Shown here in pieces: positions 43,133 through 51,761 of a stretch of DNA of 64,000 nt (positions are counted from its first letter, which is position 1; every line of letters begins with the position of its first letter). The notes under the pieces are model-generated. The model was given only the letters and a program-made list of their open reading frames with translations, was not told where the DNA came from and ran no database searches. The stretch spans positions 2,418,001 to 2,482,000 of the forward strand of contig OZ252283.1 in NCBI GenBank assembly GCA_965250025.1. The letters run 5' to 3'. The position numbers were made by a program, and so were the translations under genes. This stretch comes from CBDDLD01 sp965250025. GTDB taxonomy: Bacteria > Bacteroidota > Bacteroidia > Flavobacteriales > Flavobacteriaceae.

Positions 43133-44310
43133 GTTATAATATAGATAACAACGGCTATTATGGTAATTTCGGAGGGGCTTATATTCCGGAAATGCTATAT
43201 CCCAATATTGAAGAATTGAGACAAAATTATCTTAAGATCTCTAACGAGCCTTCTTTCCAAAACGAATTTCAACAATTACTTAAAGATTATGTAGGTCGCC
43301 CTTCTCCTCTCTATTTTGCGAAGCGATTGTCTGAAAAATATAATACTAAGATCTATTTAAAACGGGAAGACCTTAACCATACCGGCGCTCATAAAGTGAA
43401 CAATACCATTGGTCAGATCATACTTGCCAAACGATTAGGCAAAACACGGATCATTGCAGAAACCGGAGCCGGACAACATGGTGTAGCTACAGCTACTGTA
43501 TGTGCTTTAATGGGTATTGAGTGTGTTGTTTATATGGGTGAGGTTGATATTGCACGACAAGCGCCCAATGTCGCACGGATGAAAATGTTGGGGGCTAAAG
43601 TGGTTCCGGCAAAATCGGGTAGTAAAACACTAAAAGATGCCACTAATGAAGCCATGCGCGATTGGATCAACAATCCGGTAAATACACATTATATCGTTGG
43701 AAGTGTTGTCGGACCTCATCCGTATCCCGATATGGTAGCACGATTTCAAGCTGTAATATCTGAAGAAATCAAAGCACAGCTCCTAGAAAAAGAAAATACC
43801 GAAAACCCTAATTATCTCATTGCCTGTGTTGGTGGTGGCAGTAATGCTGCCGGTGCTTATTACCATTATTTGGATAACAAATCGGTAAACATAATTGCTG
43901 TAGAAGCCGCAGGAAAAGGCGTTAGTACCGGACAAAGTGCGGCAACTTCAGTATTGGGTAAGGAAGGAATCATCCATGGCAGTAAAACACTATTAATGCA
44001 AACTGATGACGGACAAATTACTGAGCCCTACTCTATTTCGGCAGGTTTAGATTACCCTGGTGTTGGCCCTATGCACGCCAATCTCTACAAAACAGGTCGT
44101 GCAGAGTTTATAGCCATTACTGACGATGATGCCATGACTGCCGGATTAACATTATCGCAATTAGAGGGTATCATACCAGCTATAGAAACCTCTCATGCAT
44201 TAGCGGTTTTTGAGCACAAAGCTTTTCAACCTCAAGATATTGTTGTTGTGAATTTGTCGGGCAGAGGCGATAAAGATTTACAGAATTACATTGACTATTT
44301 TAAACTATAG
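43129..44310 (+). CDS. trpB: Tryptophan synthase beta chain
   Basis: 393 residues. PLP enzyme that joins indole and serine. The PLP Lys lies in LKREDLNHTGAHKVNNTIGQ. Further motifs are AETGAGQHGVATATVCALMG, GSVVGPHPYPDMV, the phosphate loop CVGGGSNAAG, SISAGLDYPGVGPMHA and LSGRGDKD. This is the canonical TrpB1 form that works with TrpA, whose gene follows after 23 bp or more. Confidence 0.97.
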   Translation: MSYNIDNNGYYGNFGGAYIPEMLYPNIEELRQNYLKISNEPSFQNEFQQLLKDYVGRPSPLYFAKRLSEKYNTKIYLKREDLNHTGAHKVNNTIGQIILAKRLGKTRIIAETGAGQHGVATATVCALMGIECVVYMGEVDIARQAPNVARMKMLGAKVVPAKSGSKTLKDATNEAMRDWINNPVNTHYIVGSVVGPHPYPDMVARFQAVISEEIKAQLLEKENTENPNYLIACVGGGSNAAGAYYHYLDNKSVNIIAVEAAGKGVSTGQSAATSVLGKEGIIHGSKTLLMQTDDGQITEPYSISAGLDYPGVGPMHANLYKTGRAEFIAITDDDAMTAGLTLSQLEGIIPAIETSHALAVFEHKAFQPQDIVVVNLSGRGDKDLQNYIDYFKL

Positions 44311-44351
44311 TGTTCTACTGAACTTGTTTCAGGATGATAAGCATAAAAACT

Positions 44352-45113
44352 ATGAATCGAATACTCCAAAAATTACAAGAAAATCAAAAGCTATTGTCCA
44401 TATACTTTACAGCTGGCTTCCCCAGACTTAAAGACACCGTTTCCATCATTCAAAGTTTGGAACGAAGCGGCGTGGATATGATAGAAATCGGATTACCTTT
44501 TAGCGACCCATTAGCTGACGGCCCAACCATACAAAACAGTTCGACAAAAGCATTACACAATGGTATGAGCAGTGAGGTGCTTTTTGAGCAACTCAAAGGC
44601 ATTAGACAAACCGTAAATATTCCATTAATCATTATGGGGTATTTTAATCCCATTTTACAATATGGTGTTGAAGCATTCTGCAAACAATGTCAACAGGTGG
44701 GTATTGATGGTTTAATCATACCCGATCTGCCGGCAGATATTTACCATGAACATTATCAGTCCATTTTTGAAGCCTATGGTCTTATCAATGTGTTTTTAAT
44801 TACACCACAAACCTCGAATGAACGTATAGCATATATTGACCACATCTCAAATGGATTTATTTATATGGTAAGTTCTGCAAGTACAACAGGGGCTAAAACC
44901 GGATTTGATGACACACAAACCGAGTACTTTAAACGCATCGCAAATATGAATTTAAAGAACCCGCAAATTGTAGGTTTTGGTATTTCTAACCGTGACACAT
45001 TTAACCAAGCTACTAAACATACTAAAGGTGCCATTATAGGCAGTGCATTTATTAAACACTTATCGAAACACGGGGTAGATCGTATTTCAGATTTTATAAA
45101 CACGATACGTTAA
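44352..45113 (+). CDS. trpA: Tryptophan synthase alpha chain
   Basis: 253 residues from MNRILQKLQENQKLLSIYFTAG at 44352; an upstream ATG at 44334 adds six residues not typical of the family. The TIM barrel carries the catalytic Glu/Asp in VDMIEIGLPFSDPLADGPTIQ and IMGYFNPILQYG, GLIIPDLP, the phosphate-binding VGFGISNRDTF and IIGSAFIKHL. Releases indole from indole-3-glycerol phosphate and channels it to TrpB. Last gene of the operon; no clear terminator follows, but two REP-like palindromes do. Confidence 0.95.
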   Translation: MNRILQKLQENQKLLSIYFTAGFPRLKDTVSIIQSLERSGVDMIEIGLPFSDPLADGPTIQNSSTKALHNGMSSEVLFEQLKGIRQTVNIPLIIMGYFNPILQYGVEAFCKQCQQVGIDGLIIPDLPADIYHEHYQSIFEAYGLINVFLITPQTSNERIAYIDHISNGFIYMVSSASTTGAKTGFDDTQTEYFKRIANMNLKNPQIVGFGISNRDTFNQATKHTKGAIIGSAFIKHLSKHGVDRISDFINTIR

Positions 45114-45164
45114 TTGAGGGAACGCTATATATAGAAGGTAATAGATAATTACATTAAAAGTTTT

Positions 45165-45247
45165 ATCATTGCAAGCATCGTGAAGCCTTCTAACATATTC
45201 GGGTTAAATTCATGAGATTACGTCGTCGCTCTGCTTCTCGTAATGAC
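45165..45247. repeat. REP-like palindromic element, copy 3
   Basis: 83 bp with inverted ends ATCATTGCAAG / CTCGTAATGAC and an internal CATGAGATTACGTCGTCGCT block. Same element family as 10820-10897 but a diverged subtype. It lies downstream of trpA. Confidence 0.75.
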
Positions 45248-45281
45248 AATACTTTAATAACCTCAACAACGCATCAACAAC

Positions 45282-45364
45282 GTCATGGCGAACATGGTGA
45301 AGCCATCTGCCAAATCAAGGTTAAATTCATGAGATTGCGTCGTCGCTCTGCTACTCGCAATGAC
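45282..45364. repeat. REP-like palindromic element, copy 4
   Basis: 83 bp with ends GTCATGGCGA / CTCGCAATGAC, 117 bp after copy 3 and in the same orientation. It shares GTTAAATTCATGAGATT and GCGTCGTCGCTCTGCT. It abuts the convergent gene ending at 45369. Confidence 0.8.
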
Positions 45365-45368
45365 AACA

Positions 45369-46025
45369 CTATAAAAATTCCCGGTATTGCATCACTCTAA
45401 AATCGAACGTATTAAAATCAGGATGTTTAGCTTTTAACTGTTTATATAAAGGCATACTCCCAATAGAGATATTGGCCGCTCCGGAACCTGATGTCAGGGA
45501 TACCGTTTTTACCACTCTTTCCCCTAAATGAAATTGATGAATTCTAGGAACTTCATTGTTAACCAATTCTAGCTTTAGGTCATAGGTCCTTAAATGCCTT
45601 CTAAAAAAATATTCCGGACCGTTTTTACTGTTACCTCCAGTAAATAATAGGGTTTGAATACTTGGATAACGCTTTATATATCCAATCACATCACGCAATT
45701 GAATATTAGTCATGCCCAAATCTGAAGCGTCAATCTTTTCGCGCTCGGCACTTTCTACAATATCACAAACACCTATCTGATGTGCTATTAAGAATTGCTT
45801 TCGCTGTGTTATCGCTTCCTTTGAGTTATCATATCGAAGATTAAGCCCATGGATTTTATCAATATACAACCACAATGAGTTGTAATAACTTCCATAACAA
45901 AAATCCACATCCTTTTCCAGTAATTCGCCGGTAGAAAAGCGAGGTGGCGGCAAAGTACCTACAATCAATTTTCTGGTATCAGGTTGAATAAATGGTGGAT
46001 AAGGATGTTGGTGTTTAAACATCAA
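45369..46025 (-). CDS. Uracil-DNA glycosylase family-like protein
   Basis: 218 residues, cytoplasmic. Motifs fit the UDG superfamily fold: KLIVGTLPPPRFSTGELL near the N-terminus (G-x-x-P-type active-site loop), VDFCYGSYYNSLW, IGVCDIVESAEREKIDASD, and the C-terminal VSLTSGSGAANISIG in the place of the DNA-intercalation loop. Whether it excises uracil is uncertain because the catalytic Asp/Asn is not obvious. It overlaps the upstream TPR gene by 4 bp. Confidence 0.7.
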   Translation of the reverse strand: MMFKHQHPYPPFIQPDTRKLIVGTLPPPRFSTGELLEKDVDFCYGSYYNSLWLYIDKIHGLNLRYDNSKEAITQRKQFLIAHQIGVCDIVESAEREKIDASDLGMTNIQLRDVIGYIKRYPSIQTLLFTGGNSKNGPEYFFRRHLRTYDLKLELVNNEVPRIHQFHLGERVVKTVSLTSGSGAANISIGSMPLYKQLKAKHPDFNTFDFRVMQYREFL

Positions 46026-46771
46026 TTCGTTTTTAAAAGTCGTCTTACCTCACTGATTGTAGTTCGGTATAATCTTTTGTTTGCTGGTGTCATGTGTTGT
46101 GATTCTATATGTATTTCATTCAGAAGAGCAACAGCCTTGTTCTTTTTATCATTTTTGAGATAAAACTTAGCTAACTCTAAGCGCTCATTATAATTAGAAT
46201 ATGGTTTATCAATTTGCATCAATTGCGTTTCAGCTTCAAGAGTACTGCCCATAACATCTAACGCCAATCCGTAATAAAATTGCTCTTTAGAGCCTTTAAA
46301 ACCTGATCTATCCTTAAGTTTAGAAGCATAGCTAATAACAGAACTATAGTCTTCAATACTATGATAGCTTGATATCAATTGCTGAATTACATAGGCATTA
46401 TCTTGTACTTCATCTTCTAAAGCTTTTTGATAGAATAGGATCGCATTTCCATAATCTTTAAGTTTATAATAAGCATCTGCAAGATCTACTCTATTTTGAT
46501 ATGTATCTGAAAACTCCAGCTTACGATGCAGATCCTTTACTTTTTTTGTCGGATGGATAATTGTGGTTATTTCATTCTGAAGAGCATCTACATCCTTAGT
46601 ATTGAATACTTGTGTAATGATATAAATGATTGAGCCTATGACCGGTAATAGTATAATTATAAAAAACCAATAGTTATCATTTCTGTTTTTATACAAATGA
46701 TAAATGCAAAATCCCTGTAGGGCAACAATGAGATAAAAATACATAAGTAGTATGTTATAATACTTTAGCAA
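46022..46771 (-). CDS. Membrane-anchored TPR protein
   Basis: 249 residues. Two N-terminal TM segments (MYFYLIVALQGFCIYHLY; NYWFFIIILLPVIGSIIYII) with the look of the PLDc_N/phospholipase-D N-terminal hairpin. Four to five TPR-like helical pairs follow (NRVDLADAYYKLKDYGNAIL, FYQKALEDEVQDNAYVIQQL, ERLELAKFYLKNDKKNKAVA). Probably a cytoplasmic-membrane scaffold. Met10 (46744) is an alternative start. Overlaps the downstream UDG-like gene by 4 bp; function otherwise unknown. Confidence 0.75.
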   Translation of the reverse strand: MLKYYNILLMYFYLIVALQGFCIYHLYKNRNDNYWFFIIILLPVIGSIIYIITQVFNTKDVDALQNEITTIIHPTKKVKDLHRKLEFSDTYQNRVDLADAYYKLKDYGNAILFYQKALEDEVQDNAYVIQQLISSYHSIEDYSSVISYASKLKDRSGFKGSKEQFYYGLALDVMGSTLEAETQLMQIDKPYSNYNERLELAKFYLKNDKKNKAVALLNEIHIESQHMTPANKRLYRTTISEVRRLLKTN

Positions 46772-46818
46772 AATATGAATTTTTTGTATCTTATAAGAAA
46801 ATTCATAATACAGTACCT

Positions 46819-46968
46819 ATGGGAAAAGGTGACAAAAAATCGAGACGTGGTAAAATTACCATTGGCACTTATGGTGTAAGACGACCCAGAAAGAAAAACA
46901 AAACTGCTTCTGTTGCAGCCCAGCCAAAAAAGAAAACAACTGCTAAAAAAACGGCAGCAAAAAAATAA
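46819..46968 (+). CDS. Small ribosomal subunit protein bTHX
   Basis: 49-residue, very basic protein starting MGKGDKKSRRGKI, then TYGVRRPRKKNK and a Lys/Ala tail. The MGKGDKKSRRGKI-x5-GxRRPRKK signature is that of bTHX (30S protein THX), which binds the head of 16S rRNA in Thermus and is widespread in Bacteroidota. The gene is shorter than many gene-calling cut-offs. It stands alone on the plus strand and is followed by a terminator that also serves the convergent yaaA. Confidence 0.92.
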   Translation: MGKGDKKSRRGKITIGTYGVRRPRKKNKTASVAAQPKKKTTAKKTAAKK

Positions 46969-46992
46969 GCGAGATTCCTCTCGCTTTTCTTT
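46968..46992. terminator. Bidirectional terminator between bTHX and yaaA genes
   Basis: Perfect 7-bp stem AGCGAGA / TCTCGCT with loop TTCC. It is T-rich on the plus side (TTTCTTTT) and on the minus side (complement of the A-run 46958-46965). It overlaps the stop codons of both convergent genes. Confidence 0.8.
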
Positions 46993-47750
46993 TATCTGAT
47001 AAACACCAGCTCTTTCTCACTAGACATGGGTTCACTATAACCATAACCTTCATAGTTAAAGCCTTTGAGATCGTCTAATGTATTAGCGTTAGTATCTATG
47101 ATATATCTGGTCATATAACCTCTTGCCAGTTTGGCAAAGGTCATAATGGTTTTATACTCTCCATTTTTAAGGTCTTTAAATGTTGCTGTAACCACAGGTA
47201 CTTTTAAAGCTTTTTGATCTATAGTCTTAAAGTATTCGTTACTGGCCAGATTTAAAAACAACTCATCGTCTTTCAATTCCTCATTTATGGTCTGTGTAAC
47301 TTTCTTCTTCCAGAATTCATAGAGGTTTTTATGCTTACCAACAGGCATTCTGGTTCCCATTTCCAAACGGTAAGGTTGAATAAGGTCCATAGGTTTTAGT
47401 AATCCGTATAAGCCTGAAATGATTCTAACCGTATCCTGTAATTTATTCAATTTTTCTACTTCAAGTGTATAAACATCTAAGCCTCTGTATACATCACCAC
47501 TGAAAGCATACACAGCTTGCCTTGCATTGTCTAAATTAAAAGGCAATTCCCATAATTGATTACGTTCGTAATTGAGTTGTCCTAAATTATCAGAAATGCT
47601 CATGAGTTTCGAAAGGCTCTTTGCAGATTTCTTTTTCAATAATTTATTGAGACGTTCGGCCTCTTTTAAAAAACAACTTTCAGAAGTTAGTTGTGTGGGT
47701 ACCGGACTTTCGTAATTCAGAGATTTTGCTGGCGATAAAACGAGTTTCAT
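46992..47750 (-). CDS. yaaA: YaaA family peroxide stress response protein
   Basis: 252 residues, usual length. Motifs typical of YaaA/DUF328 are MKLVLSPAKSLNYESP, LGQLNYERNQLWELPF, ARQAVYAFSGDVYRGLD, RIISGLYGLLKPMDLIQPYRLEMGT and ASNEYFKTID. YaaA lowers intracellular iron and DNA damage under H2O2 stress in E. coli. A -7-like element lies about 20 bp before the start. Confidence 0.95.
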   Translation of the reverse strand: MKLVLSPAKSLNYESPVPTQLTSESCFLKEAERLNKLLKKKSAKSLSKLMSISDNLGQLNYERNQLWELPFNLDNARQAVYAFSGDVYRGLDVYTLEVEKLNKLQDTVRIISGLYGLLKPMDLIQPYRLEMGTRMPVGKHKNLYEFWKKKVTQTINEELKDDELFLNLASNEYFKTIDQKALKVPVVTATFKDLKNGEYKTIMTFAKLARGYMTRYIIDTNANTLDDLKGFNYEGYGYSEPMSSEKELVFIR

Positions 47751-47769
47751 ACTTAAAATATTAATCCCC

Positions 47770-47777
47770 CAAATTTA
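47770..47777 (-). promoter_or_regulatory. Bacteroidota -7 element (TAAATTTG) for yaaA
   Basis: The complement of CAAATTTA fits TAnnTTTG, 20-27 bp upstream of the ATG at 47750. No clear -33 partner. Confidence 0.45.
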
Positions 47778-47828
47778 CAACTAGGAAATCAAAATTGAAA
47801 TGGTATGCCACAATTAATTGCTATACCA

Positions 47829-48866
47829 CTATTCATTATCTTGATGTTTGGCATAATTTTGCCATTTCTCTACGCATAATTTCATGTCTTCAGGCAATTC
47901 TGAGGTGAAACGTAAAAATGCTCCTGTAGTGGGGTGTTCAAAACCCAGCGTTTTTGCATGCAACGCTTGTCTGGGTAATATTTTAAAACAATTTTCAACA
48001 AACTGCTTGTATTTTGTAAACGTAGTGCCCTTGAGTATCTTTTCGCCTCCATAGCGTTCATCATTAAACAATGTATGACCTATATGCTTCATATGTACCC
48101 GTATTTGATGCGTACGCCCTGTCTCTAACCTACAAGACACTAATGTTACATATCCTAAACGCTCCAAAACCTTGTAATGTGTTATGGCCGGTTTTCCTTT
48201 GTAAGTCTCATCACCTTGATAAACCGTATTTTGCAATCTGTTTTTAGGATGACGTCCTATATGACCTTCAACAGTACCTTCATCCTCTTTAACATTGCCC
48301 CAAACTAAAGCCACATACTCGCGCTCGCTTGTTTTTTCAGCAAACTGATTCGATAAATGCGTCATTGCATTCTCTGTTTTTGCAACCACCAAAAGCCCAC
48401 TGGTATCCTTATCAATTCGGTGAACCAATCCCGGGCGATCGCTCGAATTTTTAGGCAAGTTATCAAAATGATAAATCAACGCATTGATTAGTGTTCCTGA
48501 ATAATTACCATGTCCAGGATGCACCACCATACCTGCAGGTTTGTTAACAACCAGAAGTTGATCATCTTCATAAACCACATCTATAGCGATGTCCTCACCA
48601 ACCAATAAATACTCATAAGGCGGATGTTCAAATTTTACTTTAACAACATCAAAAGCTTTAACTTTATAATTGGATTTTACTGGAACATCATTGACAAATA
48701 TATTCCCCGATTTTGCAGCTTGTTGGATTTTATTACGTGTGGCATTTTCAATAAAATTCATTAAATACTTATCTACACGTAAAGGTTGCTGCCCTTTTTC
48801 GGCTGTAAACACATAGTGCTCATAGAGCTCATCATCTTGTTCAGAAAACGCTTCTACCGTACTCAT
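47829..48866 (-). CDS. rluD: RluA-family 23S rRNA pseudouridine synthase
   Basis: 345 residues. An N-terminal S4 RNA-binding domain (LRVDKYLMNFIENATRNKIQ) is followed by an RluA-type catalytic domain: VVNKPAGMVVHPGHGN, the catalytic-Asp motif RPGLVHRIDKDTSGLL, ARTHQIRVHMKHIGHTLF-like segment and LPRQALHAKTLGF. S4 plus this catalytic motif fits RluD (pseudouridines in helix 69) best, but RluC-type specificity cannot be excluded. The start overlaps the stop of the PASTA-protein gene by 1 bp. Confidence 0.9.
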   Translation of the reverse strand: MSTVEAFSEQDDELYEHYVFTAEKGQQPLRVDKYLMNFIENATRNKIQQAAKSGNIFVNDVPVKSNYKVKAFDVVKVKFEHPPYEYLLVGEDIAIDVVYEDDQLLVVNKPAGMVVHPGHGNYSGTLINALIYHFDNLPKNSSDRPGLVHRIDKDTSGLLVVAKTENAMTHLSNQFAEKTSEREYVALVWGNVKEDEGTVEGHIGRHPKNRLQNTVYQGDETYKGKPAITHYKVLERLGYVTLVSCRLETGRTHQIRVHMKHIGHTLFNDERYGGEKILKGTTFTKYKQFVENCFKILPRQALHAKTLGFEHPTTGAFLRFTSELPEDMKLCVEKWQNYAKHQDNE

Positions 48867-49429
48867 TACTTTATTGAAGGTCTGTTACCATTACCCAGCA
48901 CTATATCTATTGTTGAAGTTAACGGTAATGTTACTCCAGCACTTATACGTTTACCTTTATGAGAAATACTTAATACGACATCTTTACCAATATTATCTAC
49001 ATAAGTAATCTCTCCTATTTTAAACCCTAAGGCTTCTAACGTTGGTTTAGCCTGTCGGAATGTACGTTGCTCAAGACTTGGCACTGCTACTTTACGGTAA
49101 CCGGAAGGATTTAAAGTAAGGTATATTTTTCTATTTTCTTTCACCTGAGCTCCAGCTACCGGCTCTTGTTCTATAACCGAATACTTAGGATAGTTAGGAT
49201 TGTAATTTGCGGAATCCTGAATTTCCATGGCCAATTTATGATCTGTAAGCTCAATTTCAACAGTCTCTATAGATTTCCCTTTTAAGTCCGGTACTACAAC
49301 AAACTCATTGTGATTGGTAGTGACGTTTAACCATTTTAACAATAGGTAGCACAGCACCACTACTGCAACTATGGCCAATGCTAATTGTTTAAAGAATTCT
49401 TTACTTGTAAGAAATTTAATGAAGCTCAT
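48866..49429 (-). CDS. PASTA-domain membrane protein
   Basis: 187 residues. One TM anchor at the N-terminus (QLALAIVAVVVLCYLLLKWL) and two to three PASTA domains outside (VVPDLKGKSIETVEIELTDH; VIEQEPVAGAQVKENRKIYL; AVPSLEQRTFRQAKPTLEALG). PASTA domains bind peptidoglycan fragments or beta-lactams. There is no kinase domain, so it is likely a structural or sensing wall-binding protein. Coupled to the pseudouridine synthase gene and divergent from ddl, another cell-wall gene. Confidence 0.9.
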   Translation of the reverse strand: MSFIKFLTSKEFFKQLALAIVAVVVLCYLLLKWLNVTTNHNEFVVVPDLKGKSIETVEIELTDHKLAMEIQDSANYNPNYPKYSVIEQEPVAGAQVKENRKIYLTLNPSGYRKVAVPSLEQRTFRQAKPTLEALGFKIGEITYVDNIGKDVVLSISHKGKRISAGVTLPLTSTIDIVLGNGNRPSIK

Positions 49430-49446
49430 ATACTTTTACTTGTTGA

Positions 49447-49454
49447 CAAAACTA
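49447..49454 (-). promoter_or_regulatory. Bacteroidota -7 element (TAGTTTTG) for the PASTA-rluD unit
   Basis: The complement of CAAAACTA fits TAnnTTTG, 18-25 bp before the start codon at 49429. The -33 element is not clear. Confidence 0.45.
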
Positions 49455-49582
49455 ATCAAATATTCAATCTTTTAAAATTGAACCTTCCTGATTTAATATA
49501 CGTATCTAATTTATAAATCGATTTTATTCATCGAAATAAAATAAATGATACTTTTACATGAACCGAATGCAAATCCTACATC

Positions 49583-50560
49583 ATGATTAAAAATATAGCC
49601 ATAATAATGGGAGGTTACTCCAGCGAATACGAAATTTCACTAAAGAGTGGTAATGTGGTCTATGAAACTCTTAACACTAAAAAATACCGTGCCTATCGTG
49701 TTCATATTTTCAAAGACAAATGGGTATATGTTGACGATAATAACAATGAATATAGAATTAATAAAGATAATTTTAGTGTTGCCATTAATGGCACAACTAT
49801 AACTTTTGATTGTGTTTTTAATGCCATACATGGTTCGCCAGGAGAAGATGGTTATATCCAAGCTTATTTTGAGTTATTGGGCATTCCACATACCAGTTGT
49901 GGCATGTATCAAGCGGCATTGACCTTTAACAAGCGTGATCTGCTATCAACCCTAAAACCTTATGGCATAAAAACTGCCGAAAGCTTTTACCTTAATCTTG
50001 GGGATACTATCGATGAATCAGCCATTATTGATACTGTAGGGTTACCATGCTTTGTAAAGGCCAATAAAGCCGGTAGTAGTTTTGGCATTTCTAAAGTCTA
50101 TAAAAAAGAAGAATTGCAAGATGCCATTGCCAAAGCTTACAAAGAAGATAATGAGATTATCATTGAAGCATTTTTAGATGGTGTTGAGGTCTCTGTTGGT
50201 GTAATCACCTATCAAGATGAAGTTAAAGTGTTACCTATTACCGAAATTGTATCAGAGAATGATTTCTTTGATTATGAAGCCAAGTATTTGGGTCAGTCAC
50301 AAGAAATTACTCCTGCTAGGATCTCTGAAGCTTATGAAGCTAAAGTCACTGCTTTAGCCAAAAAGATCTATACTGTTTTGGGTATGAAAGGCTTTAGTCG
50401 TAGTGAATTTATTTTTAAAGATGACGAGCCTTATTTGTTAGAGATTAACACGGTTCCCGGATTAACTAAAGAAAGTATCTTACCACAACAAGCTGTTAAA
50501 GCTAATATTAGTTTAGAGGCACTGTTTGATAATGCTATTGAACAGGCATTGAAAAATTAA
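49583..50560 (+). CDS. ddl: D-alanine--D-alanine ligase
   Basis: 325 residues, ATP-grasp enzyme making D-Ala-D-Ala for peptidoglycan. Motifs: IIMGGYSSEYEISLKSG, FNAIHGSPGEDGYIQAYFELL, GIPHTSCGMYQAALTFNKRD, LPCFVKANKAGSSFGI, IIEAFLDGVEVSVGV, FSRSEFIFKDDEPYLLEINTVPG (metal ligands) and LTKESILPQQA. Length is normal. Divergent from the PASTA gene and followed by coaD. Confidence 0.96.
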   Translation: MIKNIAIIMGGYSSEYEISLKSGNVVYETLNTKKYRAYRVHIFKDKWVYVDDNNNEYRINKDNFSVAINGTTITFDCVFNAIHGSPGEDGYIQAYFELLGIPHTSCGMYQAALTFNKRDLLSTLKPYGIKTAESFYLNLGDTIDESAIIDTVGLPCFVKANKAGSSFGISKVYKKEELQDAIAKAYKEDNEIIIEAFLDGVEVSVGVITYQDEVKVLPITEIVSENDFFDYEAKYLGQSQEITPARISEAYEAKVTALAKKIYTVLGMKGFSRSEFIFKDDEPYLLEINTVPGLTKESILPQQAVKANISLEALFDNAIEQALKN

Positions 50561-50564
50561 TACC

Positions 50565-50572
50565 TATCTTTG
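50565..50572 (+). promoter_or_regulatory. Bacteroidota -7 element (TATCTTTG) for coaD
   Basis: Fits TAnnTTTG immediately after the ddl stop codon and 41 bp before the coaD start. A TTG lies 24 bp upstream, slightly farther than usual, so coaD may have its own promoter. Confidence 0.45.
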
Positions 50573-50612
50573 GGTACCTATACACGTATGTTAATGTGGT
50601 ATAATTAATTGT

Positions 50613-51068
50613 ATGAGAAGAGCATTATTCCCAGGGTCTTTTGATCCTATTACATTAGGACATTACGATATTATTAAACGTGGTGTAAAATTATTTGATG
50701 AAGTGGTTGTTGCTATTGGTATCAATGCCGATAAAAAATATATGTTCTCTATTGAAGAGCGGCAACAATTTATTGAAGATGCTTTTAAAGATGAACCAAG
50801 GGTCAAAGTGGTTACGTATAAAGGGCTTACTGTTGATTTTTGCAAAGCCATAGATGCCAAATTTATTTTGAGAGGGCTTCGTAATCCTGCCGATTTTGAA
50901 TTTGAAAAAGCCATTGCGCATACCAATAGAAAATTGTCCAAAATAGAAACTGTCTTCTTACTTACTGCAGCAAAGACCTCTTTTATATCCTCATCTATTG
51001 TACGAGATGTCATAAGAAACCATGGTGACTACAGCATTTTAGTTCCGGATAGTGTAATCCTCAAATAA
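50613..51068 (+). CDS. coaD: Phosphopantetheine adenylyltransferase
   Basis: 151 residues, nucleotidyltransferase fold. LFPGSFDPITLGHYDIIKRG carries the T/HxGH motif, then KKYMFSIEERQQFIEDAF, DFCKAIDAKFILRGLRNPADFEFE and the ISSSIVRDV motif. Makes dephospho-CoA in coenzyme A synthesis. Its 3' end overlaps that of the convergent response-regulator gene by 8 bp. Confidence 0.96.
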   Translation: MRRALFPGSFDPITLGHYDIIKRGVKLFDEVVVAIGINADKKYMFSIEERQQFIEDAFKDEPRVKVVTYKGLTVDFCKAIDAKFILRGLRNPADFEFEKAIAHTNRKLSKIETVFLLTAAKTSFISSSIVRDVIRNHGDYSILVPDSVILK

Positions 51069-51711
51069 GGTTATTTCGTTTCGCTTTTTGTACAGCTTCC
51101 AGTTTATTATGAACTTGAAGTTTTCTATAAATATTTTCAATATGTTTTCTCACCGTCCCATGGGACAGTATCAGATTATCAGCTATGGCATGATAACTTA
51201 AGCCCTGGCTTAAATGTTCTAAAACGTCTATCTCACGTTGCGTCAATTTAATATCCTCTTGTTCGCTTTTGTTTTCAATAGCAATGGGATTTCTTAACAA
51301 CTTTAAGGTCTTTAACGCTATCGAAGGATTCATGGCTGCACCGCCATTTAAAGTTTCCAGAATTCCGGAATGTAAATCCTCTGCATTGATCTCTTTTAAT
51401 AAATAACCATCTGCTCCTGCTTTAATGGCATTGAATATATTCTCATCATTATCAAAAACCGTAAGCATAATGATTTTAATATGCGGGTACTTTTGTTTTA
51501 CAATTTCTGTAGTTTCAATGCCATTAAGTACCGGCATTTCAATATCCATGAGAATAAGGTCTATATTATGATTAGCTTCTAATTGTGTAATGAGCTCCGA
51601 ACCATTGAGTGCTGAGAACTTATAATTCAGATCTTCAAAGAAGGACAATTTTTCCTTTACCGCACTGATCAAAAACGTATTGTCATCTGCTATGGCTATT
51701 TTAATACTCAT
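51061..51711 (-). CDS. NarL/LuxR-type response regulator
   Basis: 216 residues. Receiver domain (KIAIADDNTFLISAV; phospho-Asp in LILMDIEMPVLNG; Thr and Lys in IIMLTVFDND and GYLLKEI) and a C-terminal LuxR helix-turn-helix (LTQREIDVLEHLSQGLSYHA, SHGTVRKHIENIYRKLQVHN). Two histidine kinases of matching class lie directly upstream and are its likely partners. It converges on coaD with an 8-bp overlap. It appears to have its own promoter (-7 at 51807-51814). Confidence 0.95.
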   Translation of the reverse strand: MSIKIAIADDNTFLISAVKEKLSFFEDLNYKFSALNGSELITQLEANHNIDLILMDIEMPVLNGIETTEIVKQKYPHIKIIMLTVFDNDENIFNAIKAGADGYLLKEINAEDLHSGILETLNGGAAMNPSIALKTLKLLRNPIAIENKSEQEDIKLTQREIDVLEHLSQGLSYHAIADNLILSHGTVRKHIENIYRKLQVHNKLEAVQKAKRNNLI

Positions 51712-51761
51712 ATAATGCTTGATTAGTTGAAGTAAAATTCTTTAATCTATTGCTTATTATC

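Noticed and set aside
45212..45400. 62-codon plus-strand frame after trpA
   Set aside because: It lies inside two REP-like palindromes and translates their repeated core (MRLRRRSA...) twice; no sign of a real protein.
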